Part shown: positions 1 through 8,199 of the stretch, in pieces
How positions within the stretch are numbered: the first letter of the stretch is position 1
Layout of the letters: each line of letters starts with the position of its first letter
Origin: Anaeroplasma bactoclasticum
Lineage (GTDB): Bacteria; Bacillota_I; Bacilli_A; Acholeplasmatales; Anaeroplasmataceae
Reading direction: 5' to 3'
NCBI GenBank assembly: GCA_023663825.1
Contig: JAMPGQ010000012.1
Location: 1 to 39,930 of the forward strand
DNA length: 39,930 nucleotides
Translations under genes and position numbers: made by a program
Notes under the pieces: model-generated
Seen by the model: the letters and a program-made list of their open reading frames with translations, nothing else
What the model was told of the DNA's origin: nothing
Databases searched by the model: none

Positions 1-91
1 TTTTCTTTTTCTTTTAAATGAGCCTTCTAAAACTACCTTCTTTTTCAGCAGTCTCCACTTTTTGTGCCTTTTTATATTCTAATGGAATCTT

Positions 92-700
92 TTAATTTTT
101 ATCCTTAGCCTTTAAAGGGACTTTTTTAGGTGTAGCCTTTTGTTCCTTTAAGCTATCACGAATTTCCTCAAGTAGAATAACTACAGGATCCTTAACTGGC
201 TCAACTACTTCAGGAGCTGTTTCTTCAACTACTTCAAGTGTTGTTTCTTCAGCAACTTCCTCGACTTTAGCTTGTTCCTCGGCAGCCTTTTTAGCTTTTA
301 AGCTTTCTTCAAATGCTCTACGCTTAGCACTTAAGGTTGAGAATACCTTTAAAATAATAAATAGTGTTAACGCAATAAAGAAGAAGTTTAAGATAGATTC
401 AATGAATGCACTCCAGTCAATATAGTTTAAAACAGTGTAAGCTTGGCCATTTGGACCTAAAATTACAGCATCAGCTGCAGTACTTGCATCAGCTAGCTTA
501 GAGTTAGGTAAAATAGTGTAAAGACCAGAAGACATACCTGGAATGTGAGAAAGAGCCCAATTCACTACTGGCATTAAGATATTTTTATTTAATGTTGTAA
601 CAATTGTATTGAATGCACCACCAACAATAACGCCGACAGCCATATCAAGAACGTTGCCACGTAAAATAAAAGCTTTAAATTCTTGAATTAACTTTTTCAT
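92..700 (-). CDS. mscL: Large-conductance mechanosensitive channel MscL with extended acidic linker
   Basis: Predicted membrane tension-gated channel that releases solutes on hypo-osmotic shock. The N-terminus (FILRGNVLDMAVGVIVGGAF, residues 12-31) is the conserved MscL TM1 and pore region. TM2 lies around residues 100-120, and the C-terminal bundle helix (ILLEEIRDSLKEQ) is near residues 175-187. The usual family length is about 130-150 residues; this one has 202 because roughly 40 residues rich in Glu, Val and Ala, with repeated EEVAEE/EVVEE blocks, separate TM2 from the C-terminal helix. An AT-rich SD (GGAGGG) precedes the ATG. It is transcribed alone, divergently from the amidohydrolase gene. 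Family assignment is secure; the role of the acidic linker is unknown. Confidence 0.95.
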   Translation of the reverse strand: MKKLIQEFKAFILRGNVLDMAVGVIVGGAFNTIVTTLNKNILMPVVNWALSHIPGMSSGLYTILPNSKLADASTAADAVILGPNGQAYTVLNYIDWSAFIESILNFFFIALTLFIILKVFSTLSAKRRAFEESLKAKKAAEEQAKVEEVAEETTLEVVEETAPEVVEPVKDPVVILLEEIRDSLKEQKATPKKVPLKAKDKN

Positions 701-729
701 GATTTCCCTCCATTATATTTTCTAGTACA

Positions 730-758
730 ATTATAGACAAATTTTGCTTAAAAGTAAA
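730..758 (-). promoter_or_regulatory. Sigma-A type promoter of mscL
   Basis: On the minus strand, -35 TTTACT (753-758) and -10 TATAAT (730-735) are separated by 17 bp. The SD GGAGGG follows before the mscL ATG at 700. Read from sequence only. Confidence 0.6.
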
Positions 759-807
759 GAGATAAGCAATTTTTTATTAGAAAAAAGAAGAAAAGTAAAA
801 AAGATTA

Positions 808-816
808 TGGTATAAT
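808..816 (+). promoter_or_regulatory. Extended -10 promoter of the amidohydrolase-hemW-xerD run
   Basis: TGG followed by TATAAT forms an extended -10 element; the -35 region is weak. The -10 overlaps an in-frame ATG at 815, so that ATG would not be in the transcript. This moves the likely start of the amidohydrolase to 833. Confidence 0.55.
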
Positions 817-832
817 GAAATTGGTGATTGCA

Positions 833-1747
833 ATGAAGAAAATAGATGTTCATACACACTTAATCGGAAATATTTGTGGAATTGGTTCTGAAGGAGAACT
901 TACTCCTATTGGAGGCGGTAAAGCTGTCTATGCAAGTGGTAAAGTAATTCAGCTTATTCCACAAGAATATGGAGATAAAAGTCTTACTCCTGAAGTCTTA
1001 ACTTCTGTTTTAAAAGCCAATGATGTTGAATTTTCTGTGTGTTTACAAGGAAATTATGCTGGCTTTCAGAATATTTACACCTATGAAGCAGCATTAAAGT
1101 ACCCTAAAATGCTCATTCCAGCAGGAACCTATGACCCTTTTTTTAGAAATAAACAGCTTGTAGTTCATCATCTATTTGAGGATTTAGAAATAAAGGTTTT
1201 AAAAATGGAGGTTTCAAATGGATCAGGATTAATGGCCAACCATCCGACCGTTGATTTAAATGGCGAGGTTATGCATGAAGTATATCAAATGGCCAAAGAA
1301 CATCACTTAATTTGTTTTATAGATATTGGTCGTCCAGGAAATAACTGTTATCAGGTAGAAGCCTTAAGTAAAGCTATAAAGAATTACCCTGAAATCACCT
1401 TTATCATCTGCCATTTGACAGCTCCGCAGCATGAACAAATGCCTATATTAGAGGAGAATCTTAACCTTTTGAATATGAAAAATGTTTATTTTGATATTGC
1501 AAGTCTTCCAAATAATACAAAACAGCCATATCCATTTCTTGAGGCCCAAAGCTATATTCGTAAGGCAATTGATGTAATGGGAATGAATAAAATTCTATGG
1601 GGGAGTGATTTTCCTGCAGCTATGAATTATTGTAGTTATAAACAGGCTTATAGCTATATAGAGGATAGCAAGATTTTTACGGAGGAAGAAAAAGAGCATA
1701 TTCTATATAAAAATGCGAAGAAGCTTTTTGGAGGACTTATTAAGTGA
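833..1747 (+). CDS. Amidohydrolase-2 family metal-dependent hydrolase (TIM barrel)
   Basis: The protein begins with the HxH metal motif DVHTH directly after the start. It has conserved barrel-strand residues in the middle (ICHLTAP) and ends with the WGSDFP motif typical of the ACMSD/amidohydrolase-2 group. It probably hydrolyses or decarboxylates a small cyclic or carboxylated substrate in the cytoplasm; the substrate cannot be read from sequence. The in-frame ATG at 815 lies inside the promoter -10, whereas the ATG at 833 has GGTG a few bases upstream and starts just before the metal motif, so 833 is preferred. Its stop overlaps the GTG start of hemW (GTGA), implying translational coupling. 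Confidence 0.8.
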   Translation: MKKIDVHTHLIGNICGIGSEGELTPIGGGKAVYASGKVIQLIPQEYGDKSLTPEVLTSVLKANDVEFSVCLQGNYAGFQNIYTYEAALKYPKMLIPAGTYDPFFRNKQLVVHHLFEDLEIKVLKMEVSNGSGLMANHPTVDLNGEVMHEVYQMAKEHHLICFIDIGRPGNNCYQVEALSKAIKNYPEITFIICHLTAPQHEQMPILEENLNLLNMKNVYFDIASLPNNTKQPYPFLEAQSYIRKAIDVMGMNKILWGSDFPAAMNYCSYKQAYSYIEDSKIFTEEEKEHILYKNAKKLFGGLIK

Positions 1748-2859
1748 ATGGGATATATGTGCATATTCCCTTTTGTAATAATATATGTTCCTATTGTGAT
1801 TTTCCAAAACAAATTGCCAAAGATGAGGTTAAGGATAAATATCTTGAACAACTGCTTCTAGAATTACATAGCTATGAAAAAGAGGAATGGTTTAAAGAAT
1901 GGTCAGTAAAAACAGAAAGTGTTTATATAGGAGGGGGAACTCCAAATAGCTTGACTCTCATCCAACTAGAGCATCTTTTTAAAGTATTAAAGCCCTATTT
2001 AAGAAAATCTAAAGAAAATACGATTGAAGTAAATCCAGAACTTCTAACACTTTCTCAAATCAAGCTGTTTACTAAATACAATATCAATCGTGTGAGTCTT
2101 GGTGTACAAACCTTTGATTTTAATCTCATTAAAGGCATCCGAAGACACCACACTGAAGAAATGGTAATTACGGCAGTAAAATTGCTTAAAAAAGAAGGAA
2201 TAACTAATATTAATATAGATATGATGTATGGATTACCGAACCAAACACTTAAAGGTTTAAAGAAAGATGTAAGAAAGGTTTTAAGGCTCAAAGTTCCCCA
2301 TATTTCATATTATAGCTTGATTTTGGAGGAAAAAACGATTCTTTCTTATGAATTGAAACATAGTCAAATTCGACTTCCTGATGATGATTTAATCGTGGAT
2401 ATGGCTAATTATTTGACTAAAAAACTGAAAATGAGGCAGTTTAAGCACTATGAAATCAGTAATTATGCGAAAAAAGGATATGAATCGATACATAATTTGG
2501 GCTATTGGAACTGTGAGGAGTATATAGGCATAGGAGCTAGCGCCTGTGGCTATTACCAAAGTAAAAGAGTACAAAATGAATTTTCCTTACAAAAATACTA
2601 TGATCGAATTAGAATAGTAACTCAGCTTTCAGAAAAAGAGAAGAAACAAGAGTTTATGATGCTTGGCCTAAGAAAGCTAAAAGGAATATCTATTCAAGAA
2701 TATTATTCACGCTTTAAAACATATCCAAAAGATGATTTTGACCTAGATCAATTATATAAAAACGAACTTATCGAAGAAAAAAACGACTTCATACGGATAA
2801 AACAGGATAAAATATGGTTAGGAAATCTTGTATTTGAAGTATTTGTAGGAGGTGATTAA
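1744..2859 (+). CDS. hemW: HemW-like radical SAM protein (heme chaperone / CPO-like)
   Basis: Radical SAM protein of the HemW group, long misannotated as oxygen-independent coproporphyrinogen III oxidase. Cys11, Cys15 and Cys18 form the CX3CX2C iron-sulfur motif within HIPFCNNICSYCDF. GGGTPN (SAM-binding) and the VSLGVQTF and DMMYGLPNQT segments of the fold follow. At 371 residues it has full family length with the C-terminal HemW domain. HemW binds heme and delivers it to membrane proteins; in bacteria without heme synthesis its client is unclear. The start is GTG, overlapping the upstream stop. xerD follows 2 bp after its stop, so the genes are probably co-transcribed. Confidence 0.88.
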   Translation: MNGIYVHIPFCNNICSYCDFPKQIAKDEVKDKYLEQLLLELHSYEKEEWFKEWSVKTESVYIGGGTPNSLTLIQLEHLFKVLKPYLRKSKENTIEVNPELLTLSQIKLFTKYNINRVSLGVQTFDFNLIKGIRRHHTEEMVITAVKLLKKEGITNINIDMMYGLPNQTLKGLKKDVRKVLRLKVPHISYYSLILEEKTILSYELKHSQIRLPDDDLIVDMANYLTKKLKMRQFKHYEISNYAKKGYESIHNLGYWNCEEYIGIGASACGYYQSKRVQNEFSLQKYYDRIRIVTQLSEKEKKQEFMMLGLRKLKGISIQEYYSRFKTYPKDDFDLDQLYKNELIEEKNDFIRIKQDKIWLGNLVFEVFVGGD

Positions 2860-2861
2860 GG

Positions 2862-3791
2862 ATGAAGGATAGAGAAATTAGCTTTTATGAATTTTCAGAG
2901 TTTAGGTTTTATTTGCTAGATAAACGGTTGAGTCCAAATACGATATCAGCGTATATGACAGATTTAGAGCTTTATGGAGAGTTTTTAGTAAAATATCAGA
3001 ACCTAAAGGATATTGCAGAGGTAACTGAGGATCATATCAATAAATATATTGCCTCCTTAAAACGAGCAAATCTATCTAAACAGACGATTTCTCGAAAGAT
3101 AATTGCAATTAAAGAGTTTCATAAATATTTAGTCTCAGAAACGGATATCGTAAAAGTAGATCCTGCAAAATTCATTGATTTACCTAAGCCTTCCAAGCCT
3201 CTACCTGTTGTTTTAAGCAAAGACGAGATAGATAGAATGCTAGATTCTATAGAAACTGATACACCACTTGGACTTAGAAATAAGGCAATGATTGAGACAC
3301 TTTATGCTTCAGGATTGCGTATCAGTGAGCTGGTTGGCTTAACCTTAGCTGATATTCACTTAAGAGAAAAATATATTGTTATCGTAGGGAAGGGGAATAA
3401 AGAGCGAATGGTTCCTTTAGGAGATATGGCCGTGATTGCCTTAAGAAATTATATTGAAAAGGGAAGACCCTTCCTTTCAAAAAAGCCTGGAAATACCTTG
3501 TTTTATAATTATCAGGGTAATCCGATTTCTAGACAATCCTTATACAAGTATATTGTAAAGCTTGCTAAGGATAATGACATTGAAAAAGAGATTTCTCCAC
3601 ATACAATAAGGCATAGCTTCGCTACCCACTTGTTAGAGGGTGGAACAGATTTAAGAATTGTTCAAGAGCTATTAGGCCATGAGGATATCTCAACCACTCA
3701 AATTTATACCCATATAGACAGATTAAGATTAAAGGAAATGTATGAGCATACACATCCTTTAGCTTTAAAAAATAAAAAAGAAGGAGAATAA
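2862..3791 (+). CDS. xerD: Tyrosine recombinase XerD
   Basis: Site-specific recombinase predicted to act with XerC or alone at dif to resolve chromosome dimers. The N-terminal SAM-like core-binding domain spans residues about 10-95. The catalytic domain shows Arg (ASGLRISELVGL), Lys (GKGNKERMVPLG), HxxR (HTIRHSFATH), LLGH, and Tyr in TTQIYTH. The 309-residue length is slightly above the usual 295-300. The following deoB gene repeats the B. subtilis xerD(ripX)-deoB(drm) order, which supports XerD over XerC or a phage integrase. There is no sign of an integrated element at the locus. Confidence 0.92.
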   Translation: MKDREISFYEFSEFRFYLLDKRLSPNTISAYMTDLELYGEFLVKYQNLKDIAEVTEDHINKYIASLKRANLSKQTISRKIIAIKEFHKYLVSETDIVKVDPAKFIDLPKPSKPLPVVLSKDEIDRMLDSIETDTPLGLRNKAMIETLYASGLRISELVGLTLADIHLREKYIVIVGKGNKERMVPLGDMAVIALRNYIEKGRPFLSKKPGNTLFYNYQGNPISRQSLYKYIVKLAKDNDIEKEISPHTIRHSFATHLLEGGTDLRIVQELLGHEDISTTQIYTHIDRLRLKEMYEHTHPLALKNKKEGE

Positions 3792-3795
3792 AAAC

Positions 3796-4971
3796 ATGTT
3801 TAAAAGAGTATTTTTAGTTGTAATGGATTCTGTAGGGTGCGGGACAGCCCCTCTAAGCCATTTATACGGAGATGATGGTGCAAATACCATCTCTCATATT
3901 GCAGAGGCTACAAATGGCATTAAATTGCCAATTTTAGAGTCCTTTGGTTATGCTAATTTAACAGAGATTAATGGAGTTAAGCCTAATTCAAACCCAATTG
4001 CTTACTATGGAAAGGCTGATGAACTATCTACAGGAAAGGATACAATGACTGGCCATTTTGAAATGGTAGGTATTCATACGACTCAGCCATTTAAAACCTT
4101 TACAGATACTGGCTTTCCAAAGGAATTAATTGACTTATTAGAAAAAGAAACAGGTCATAAAATCATTGGTAATAAAGCAGCAAGTGGTACTGAAATTTTA
4201 AAGGAATTAGGAGAAGAACATATTAGAACAGGAGCTATGATTGTTTATACATCAGCAGATAGTGTACTTCAAATTGCTTGTCATGAGAAATATTTTGGAC
4301 TCGAAGAGTTATATCGTTGTTGTAAAATTGCAAGAGAAATCTGCTTAGATGAGAAATATAAGGTAGGTCGTATCATTGCAAGACCATTTGTTGGTGAGAC
4401 TGCAGAGACCTTTAAGCGTACTCCTAATCGTCATGATTATGCACTATCCCCAGCTCACGAAACCACTTTAGATGCCCTAAAAGAGGCTAAATTTGATGTT
4501 ATTTCCATTGGAAAGATAAATGACATATTTAATACCTGTGGCATTACAGAAGCCCATAAGAGCGTTTCTAATCATAATGGAATGGAGATTTTAAATGAGG
4601 TTGCTAAAAAAGACTTTACTGGTCTATGTTTTGTCAATTTAGTAGACTTTGATGCTCTATATGGACATAGAAGAGATCCACTTGGTTATAAGGAGTGTTT
4701 AGAAGAATTTGATCAAGATTTAGCTACATTTTTGCCACTTATGAAAGATGATGATTTGTTGATGATTACAGCAGATCATGGAAATGATCCAACCTGGACA
4801 GGAACAGATCATACTAGAGAATATGTCCCTATTTTTGTATATGGTAAAACTCTTAAATCTGCTGATCTTGGCACTCGTAAAACATTTGCTGATTTAGGTC
4901 AGACAATCGCTTCTAATTTCGGTGTAAAACCACAACATATTGGTACTAGCTTTTTAAAGGATTTAAAATAA
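3796..4971 (+). CDS. deoB: Phosphopentomutase DeoB
   Basis: Converts (deoxy)ribose-1-phosphate to the 5-phosphate in nucleoside salvage. It is an alkaline-phosphatase-superfamily metalloenzyme: the N-terminal metal Asp is in VVMDSVGCGTAP, the phosphorylated Thr in STGKDTMTGHFE, and C-terminal metal ligands in TADHGND and TDHTREYVP. Its 391 residues match the family. It starts 4 bp after xerD behind AAGGAG. Its TAA stop shares one base with the ATG of the next gene. The context fits a nucleoside catabolism or housekeeping operon as in Bacillus. Confidence 0.96.
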   Translation: MFKRVFLVVMDSVGCGTAPLSHLYGDDGANTISHIAEATNGIKLPILESFGYANLTEINGVKPNSNPIAYYGKADELSTGKDTMTGHFEMVGIHTTQPFKTFTDTGFPKELIDLLEKETGHKIIGNKAASGTEILKELGEEHIRTGAMIVYTSADSVLQIACHEKYFGLEELYRCCKIAREICLDEKYKVGRIIARPFVGETAETFKRTPNRHDYALSPAHETTLDALKEAKFDVISIGKINDIFNTCGITEAHKSVSNHNGMEILNEVAKKDFTGLCFVNLVDFDALYGHRRDPLGYKECLEEFDQDLATFLPLMKDDDLLMITADHGNDPTWTGTDHTREYVPIFVYGKTLKSADLGTRKTFADLGQTIASNFGVKPQHIGTSFLKDLK

Positions 4972-6143
4972 TGAATACCTTTGAATACTATACTCCAACG
5001 CGTATGTTTTTTGGCCGTGAGCAAGAGAAGAAAGTTGGTCAAATTTTAACTGAATTTCAAGCAAAGAAAATCCTCATTCATTATGGAAAATTCTCTGTTA
5101 TAAATAGTGGTCTTTTAGATATCGTAAAGAATAGTTTAAAAGAAGCTCAACTAGATTTTTTGGAGCTCGGTGGAGTAGAGCCTAATCCTAAATTATCTTT
5201 AGTTGAAGAAGGAATCAAGCTTGTCAAAAAAGAGAGCGTTGATTTCATATTAGCAATTGGTGGTGGGTCAGTCATTGACTCAGCAAAATCGATTGCTGTA
5301 GGAGCATTTGTAGATCACTCAACCTGGCTATTTTCTACCCATGAAATGACACCCAAAAAAGCAATTCCATTAGGCGTAATTTTAACCCTTGCTGCAAGTG
5401 GTTCAGATATGTCTGATTCCTGTGTAATTACCAACGATAAAACCAAAGAAAAAAGAGGCTTTAATAGCCTTTTAAATCGACCTAAATTTGCTATATTAAA
5501 TCCTGAATTAACCTACTCAGTTTCCCCTTATCAAACAGCCTGTGGAATTGTAGATATAATGATGCATACTCTTGAAAGATTTATTTCAATTGGAAATTCT
5601 ACAGAACCTACCGATTCTATAGCAATCGGATTATTAAAATCTGTATATCAAGCTGGTCAAGTCGTTATGAAGGATCCAAAAAACTATGAAGCCAGGGCTA
5701 CATTATTATGGGCAAATAGTCTATCACATAATGGCCTAACTTCCTGTGGAAGATCCTTTGTAATGTCAGTACATCAATTAGAACATGAGGTTAGTGGAAT
5801 GTTTGACTATGTAGCTCATGGAGCTGGATTAGCTGTATTATGGCCAGCCTGGGCAAAGGTTAGTTATCCATTTGCTAAAGATCGATTTAAGAGATTTGTC
5901 TATGAGGTACTTGACATTCAACCAACGGACTCAGTAGATAAAGATATATTAAATGGTATTAAAAAGTTAAAAGATTATTTTAAAGAAATCGGAATGCCAA
6001 CGAGTTTAAAGGAATTAAATATAACGGAAGATGACATTCAAAAATTAGCTTTCAATGTAACATTCAATCATACAAGAATTATAAGAGACATAATAGAAAT
6101 CGACGAGGCAATGGCCTTGAAAATCTATCGTGAAGCTCTATAA
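4971..6143 (+). CDS. Iron-containing alcohol dehydrogenase (butanol dehydrogenase-like)
   Basis: Type III Fe-dependent NAD(P)H alcohol dehydrogenase of the BdhA/YqhD kind. GGGSVIDSAKSIA is the nucleotide-binding turn. Metal ligands are visible in DIMMHTLERF and in the two His segments HQLEHE and DYVAHGAG. At 390 residues it is full length. It likely reduces aldehydes to alcohols in fermentation or aldehyde detoxification. Its start overlaps the deoB stop (TAATG); released pentose phosphates can yield acetaldehyde through deoxyribose-phosphate aldolase, so the coupling is sensible, though that link is inference. It is the last gene of the run and is followed by a strong terminator. Confidence 0.9.
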   Translation: MNTFEYYTPTRMFFGREQEKKVGQILTEFQAKKILIHYGKFSVINSGLLDIVKNSLKEAQLDFLELGGVEPNPKLSLVEEGIKLVKKESVDFILAIGGGSVIDSAKSIAVGAFVDHSTWLFSTHEMTPKKAIPLGVILTLAASGSDMSDSCVITNDKTKEKRGFNSLLNRPKFAILNPELTYSVSPYQTACGIVDIMMHTLERFISIGNSTEPTDSIAIGLLKSVYQAGQVVMKDPKNYEARATLLWANSLSHNGLTSCGRSFVMSVHQLEHEVSGMFDYVAHGAGLAVLWPAWAKVSYPFAKDRFKRFVYEVLDIQPTDSVDKDILNGIKKLKDYFKEIGMPTSLKELNITEDDIQKLAFNVTFNHTRIIRDIIEIDEAMALKIYREAL

Positions 6144-6155
6144 ATTCATCCTTAT

Positions 6156-6184
6156 AAAGATAGTCACAATGACTGTCTTTTTTT
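6156..6184 (+). terminator. Rho-independent terminator of the plus-strand operon
   Basis: AAAGATAGTCA pairs with TGACTGTCTTT (one G-U pair) around a short CAA loop, followed by a T run. It lies 13 bp after the alcohol dehydrogenase stop. Confidence 0.85.
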
Positions 6185-6856
6185 ATGCAAAAAAATTAAT
6201 TTCAAAATATAACTAGTTTTTAAAACTAAATAAGAAAAACCTAAAATATAAATACATAGTTTTTATAATTATGTAAAAATCAAAAATAAAAGATACATAA
6301 ATAATGTAACATTTCATTGTATACTTAAAGTGTAAAAAAGGTAGGATTATGTACTAACAAACTGAAGTTGTTAATACTGTTTGGACGTGATGCTCATTTT
6401 TGAAGCCAAAAAAAGTCGATAATAAAGCACAAAATATGGGTAGATTCAGAAGCTATTTGAATGTCAAAATTAGACATCGAAAAATGAAGTATTTTAGATT
6501 AAAAATTTAAGAGCTTAAAAATGCGTGTGTGGATTTGATATGTTTATCTAAACCACCCAAAAAAGTAGAGACCACAAATTTGTATGCTTTTCCACACACA
6601 ACCAAAATTGCGCAGAATTTCAATGTATTTTAATGGTTAACATAATATATATTATAGGAAGCAATTTGTATTTTTAAAAATGGCTTCTTTTGATTTGAAA
6701 AACATATTCATAGATGATTTTGAGGTGTTTTTTTGACTGATTTGTTTCCGTTTAAAATAAATAAACACTATCAAAAAAGAGGGATTGATGTAGTTTAACA
6801 ATTAAAGCTAATTTTTTATAGCAATCGACAAATCATTTAATGGGGGTTTATCTTCT
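6185..6856. other. Long non-coding region with inverted repeats
   Basis: No credible ORF is present. It contains an inverted repeat AGTTTT/AAAACT near 6212-6230 and a perfect 9-bp inverted repeat GTGTGTGGA (6525-6533) / TCCACACAC (6591-6599). The latter encloses the palindrome ACAAATTTGT (6574-6583). A weak terminator-like hairpin GAAGC/GCTTC (6658-6687) is followed by T-rich sequence on the plus strand. It could be a small RNA gene or decayed DNA; neither is proven. Confidence 0.3.
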
Positions 6857-6970
6857 TTACTGTCTAAAATCCTCAGATTCATAGTTTTTTGCTCTTCTTT
6901 TGTATTGTCGAAAAATGTTTACTTCTTCCTCTTCTCTTTTCTGGATAGGGGGATTTCGTTTTGCCTTTAA
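6857..6970 (-). pseudogene. Possible remnant of a decayed coding sequence
   Basis: On the minus strand an open stretch without a start codon encodes a charged, protein-like tail (RNPPIQKREEEE, then FRQYKRRAKNYESEDFRQ and stop). A second frame overlaps it and continues (MNLRILDSKEDKPPLNDLS) to a stop near 6787, as if a frameshift split one C-terminus. The family is not recognised. In AT-rich DNA such a stretch can arise by chance. Confidence 0.25.
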
Positions 6971-6995
6971 TTAGCAAATTCTAACACGTACTGCC

Positions 6996-7023
6996 AAAAA
7001 TAAAAGGGAAGGTAGTTCTTCCC
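6996..7023 (-). terminator. Terminator of the Fic-like gene
   Basis: GGGAAG/CTTCCC hairpin (7006-7011 and 7018-7023) followed on the minus strand by TTTTATTTTT. It overlaps the TAG stop of the upstream gene. Confidence 0.7.
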
Positions 7024-8102
7024 TAATCTTTGTCTATATAATTAAAAATATTTAACTCTTTATCATTAGCTTCAAATTTGGAACCTTCTTTTATTTTTAC
7101 CCATGTAGCTGATCGACCAGTTCCATTTGGACGAATTTGGTTTGATTTTTTTAGATTTTCTAAAGCTCGATTGATTGTTGAATCTGAGAGATAAGGATTC
7201 TTAATTCGGATCTCTTCCTTCGTGAATATAGTTCCTAAGCTTTGAAGAATCGAACTTTCAACAGAATCAACTTTCTTCATTCCCTTTTCAAAGGTGTACA
7301 CTGAACATTGGGATTCAATTTCGTTATACCCTTCTAACATCAAATGAATGGTTAAGCGATTGAGTATAGCTGTTTGTGCAAATCCGGTTTCCCAATTGAA
7401 GCTTGCAGATATGACTGCTCCTTTAAATTCTTCTTCATACTTTAAGTAAAGTTCAAAGAAGCTGATGTATTTGAATACGTTAAATCGTTCTCTAAATAAT
7501 AAACAGTAATATATCAATAAGCACATAAATTCATTTTCATCATTATAAATTTTGACATTTGAGATGTCTACATAAAAATTCGTTGCAAGCTGAGTTCCCT
7601 CAACTTGATTGCTATTCATTTGCTTTTTATATAGACCTAAAAGTACATCAAAAGTGTTCCTTAAGGATTGTCTTTTTTTCTCTCTTAAAAGGTTGATTTG
7701 AACCTCTTCAATGCGAGTTGCATATCCTACTTCCTTTACATTCCCAAAAATGCGTTTTGCAAGGGCTAAAAATTCATTTGAAGTAAGCTCTAAATCGTTC
7801 CCTTTTGATTGTATAATTTTGAAGACTTCTTTTAAATTAGCAAGGACCTTTTCATCATTTGTTTTTGGGGTACTATTTTTTTGAATGATTAGTTTAGTTC
7901 TGTTTTCTGAAATCTTTAATTTTAATACCTTTGCAGCAAAATATGTGTCCTTTTCAATGGTCTCTTTTATTATAGTTTGGATATCAGTTTTAAAGATATC
8001 TTCATAGTAAAAATCTTTGCCTTTGAAGCGATAGAGTTTAGTTAAATCCATTACTAAATCACTTGGATAACTGATTCTTTGCATGTTCTCTAAGCTATAC
8101 AT
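7023..8102 (-). CDS. Fic-fold protein lacking the Fic catalytic motif, with C-terminal winged helix
   Basis: 359 residues. By eye it follows the layout of long Fic-family proteins: a helical segment (about 83-120) like the one before the Fic core, the Fic-type stretch FKYISFFELYLKYEEEF (210-226), and a C-terminal winged-helix segment (about 282-337, LSDSTINRALENLKK). However, the HPFx(D/N)GN(G/K)R loop that should precede KYIS is absent: the equivalent stretch (about 183-205) is IYNDENEFMCLLIYYC with no His or GN-R. It should therefore not AMPylate by the usual mechanism. A DNA-binding or regulatory role is possible but inferred. It is monocistronic, between its own promoter and terminator. 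Confidence 0.55.
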   Translation of the reverse strand: MYSLENMQRISYPSDLVMDLTKLYRFKGKDFYYEDIFKTDIQTIIKETIEKDTYFAAKVLKLKISENRTKLIIQKNSTPKTNDEKVLANLKEVFKIIQSKGNDLELTSNEFLALAKRIFGNVKEVGYATRIEEVQINLLREKKRQSLRNTFDVLLGLYKKQMNSNQVEGTQLATNFYVDISNVKIYNDENEFMCLLIYYCLLFRERFNVFKYISFFELYLKYEEEFKGAVISASFNWETGFAQTAILNRLTIHLMLEGYNEIESQCSVYTFEKGMKKVDSVESSILQSLGTIFTKEEIRIKNPYLSDSTINRALENLKKSNQIRPNGTGRSATWVKIKEGSKFEANDKELNIFNYIDKD

Positions 8103-8126
8103 TTTGTCACTTCCTTTTTCTATTAA

Positions 8127-8155
8127 ATTATATCAAAAAATATAGCCTAAAACAA
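8127..8155 (-). promoter_or_regulatory. Promoter of the Fic-like gene
   Basis: On the minus strand, -35 TTGTTT (8150-8155), 17-bp spacer and extended -10 TGA-TATAAT (-10 at 8127-8132), then the SD AAGGAAG before the ATG at 8102. Confidence 0.6.
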
Positions 8156-8170
8156 GTCATTTCCCAATAG

Positions 8171-8196
8171 AAAAAGGACGCCTATTTGCGTCCTTT
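8171..8196 (-). terminator. Terminator of the nucleoside kinase gene
   Basis: Perfect 9-bp stem AAAGGACGC/GCGTCCTTT (8173-8181 and 8188-8196) with a T run on the minus strand, directly after the kinase stop. Confidence 0.85.
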
Positions 8197-8199
8197 AAA

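Noticed and set aside
2862-3791. xerD as a phage or transposon integrase marking a mobile element
   Set aside because: It sits in the conserved xerD-deoB context with housekeeping neighbours and no attachment repeats.
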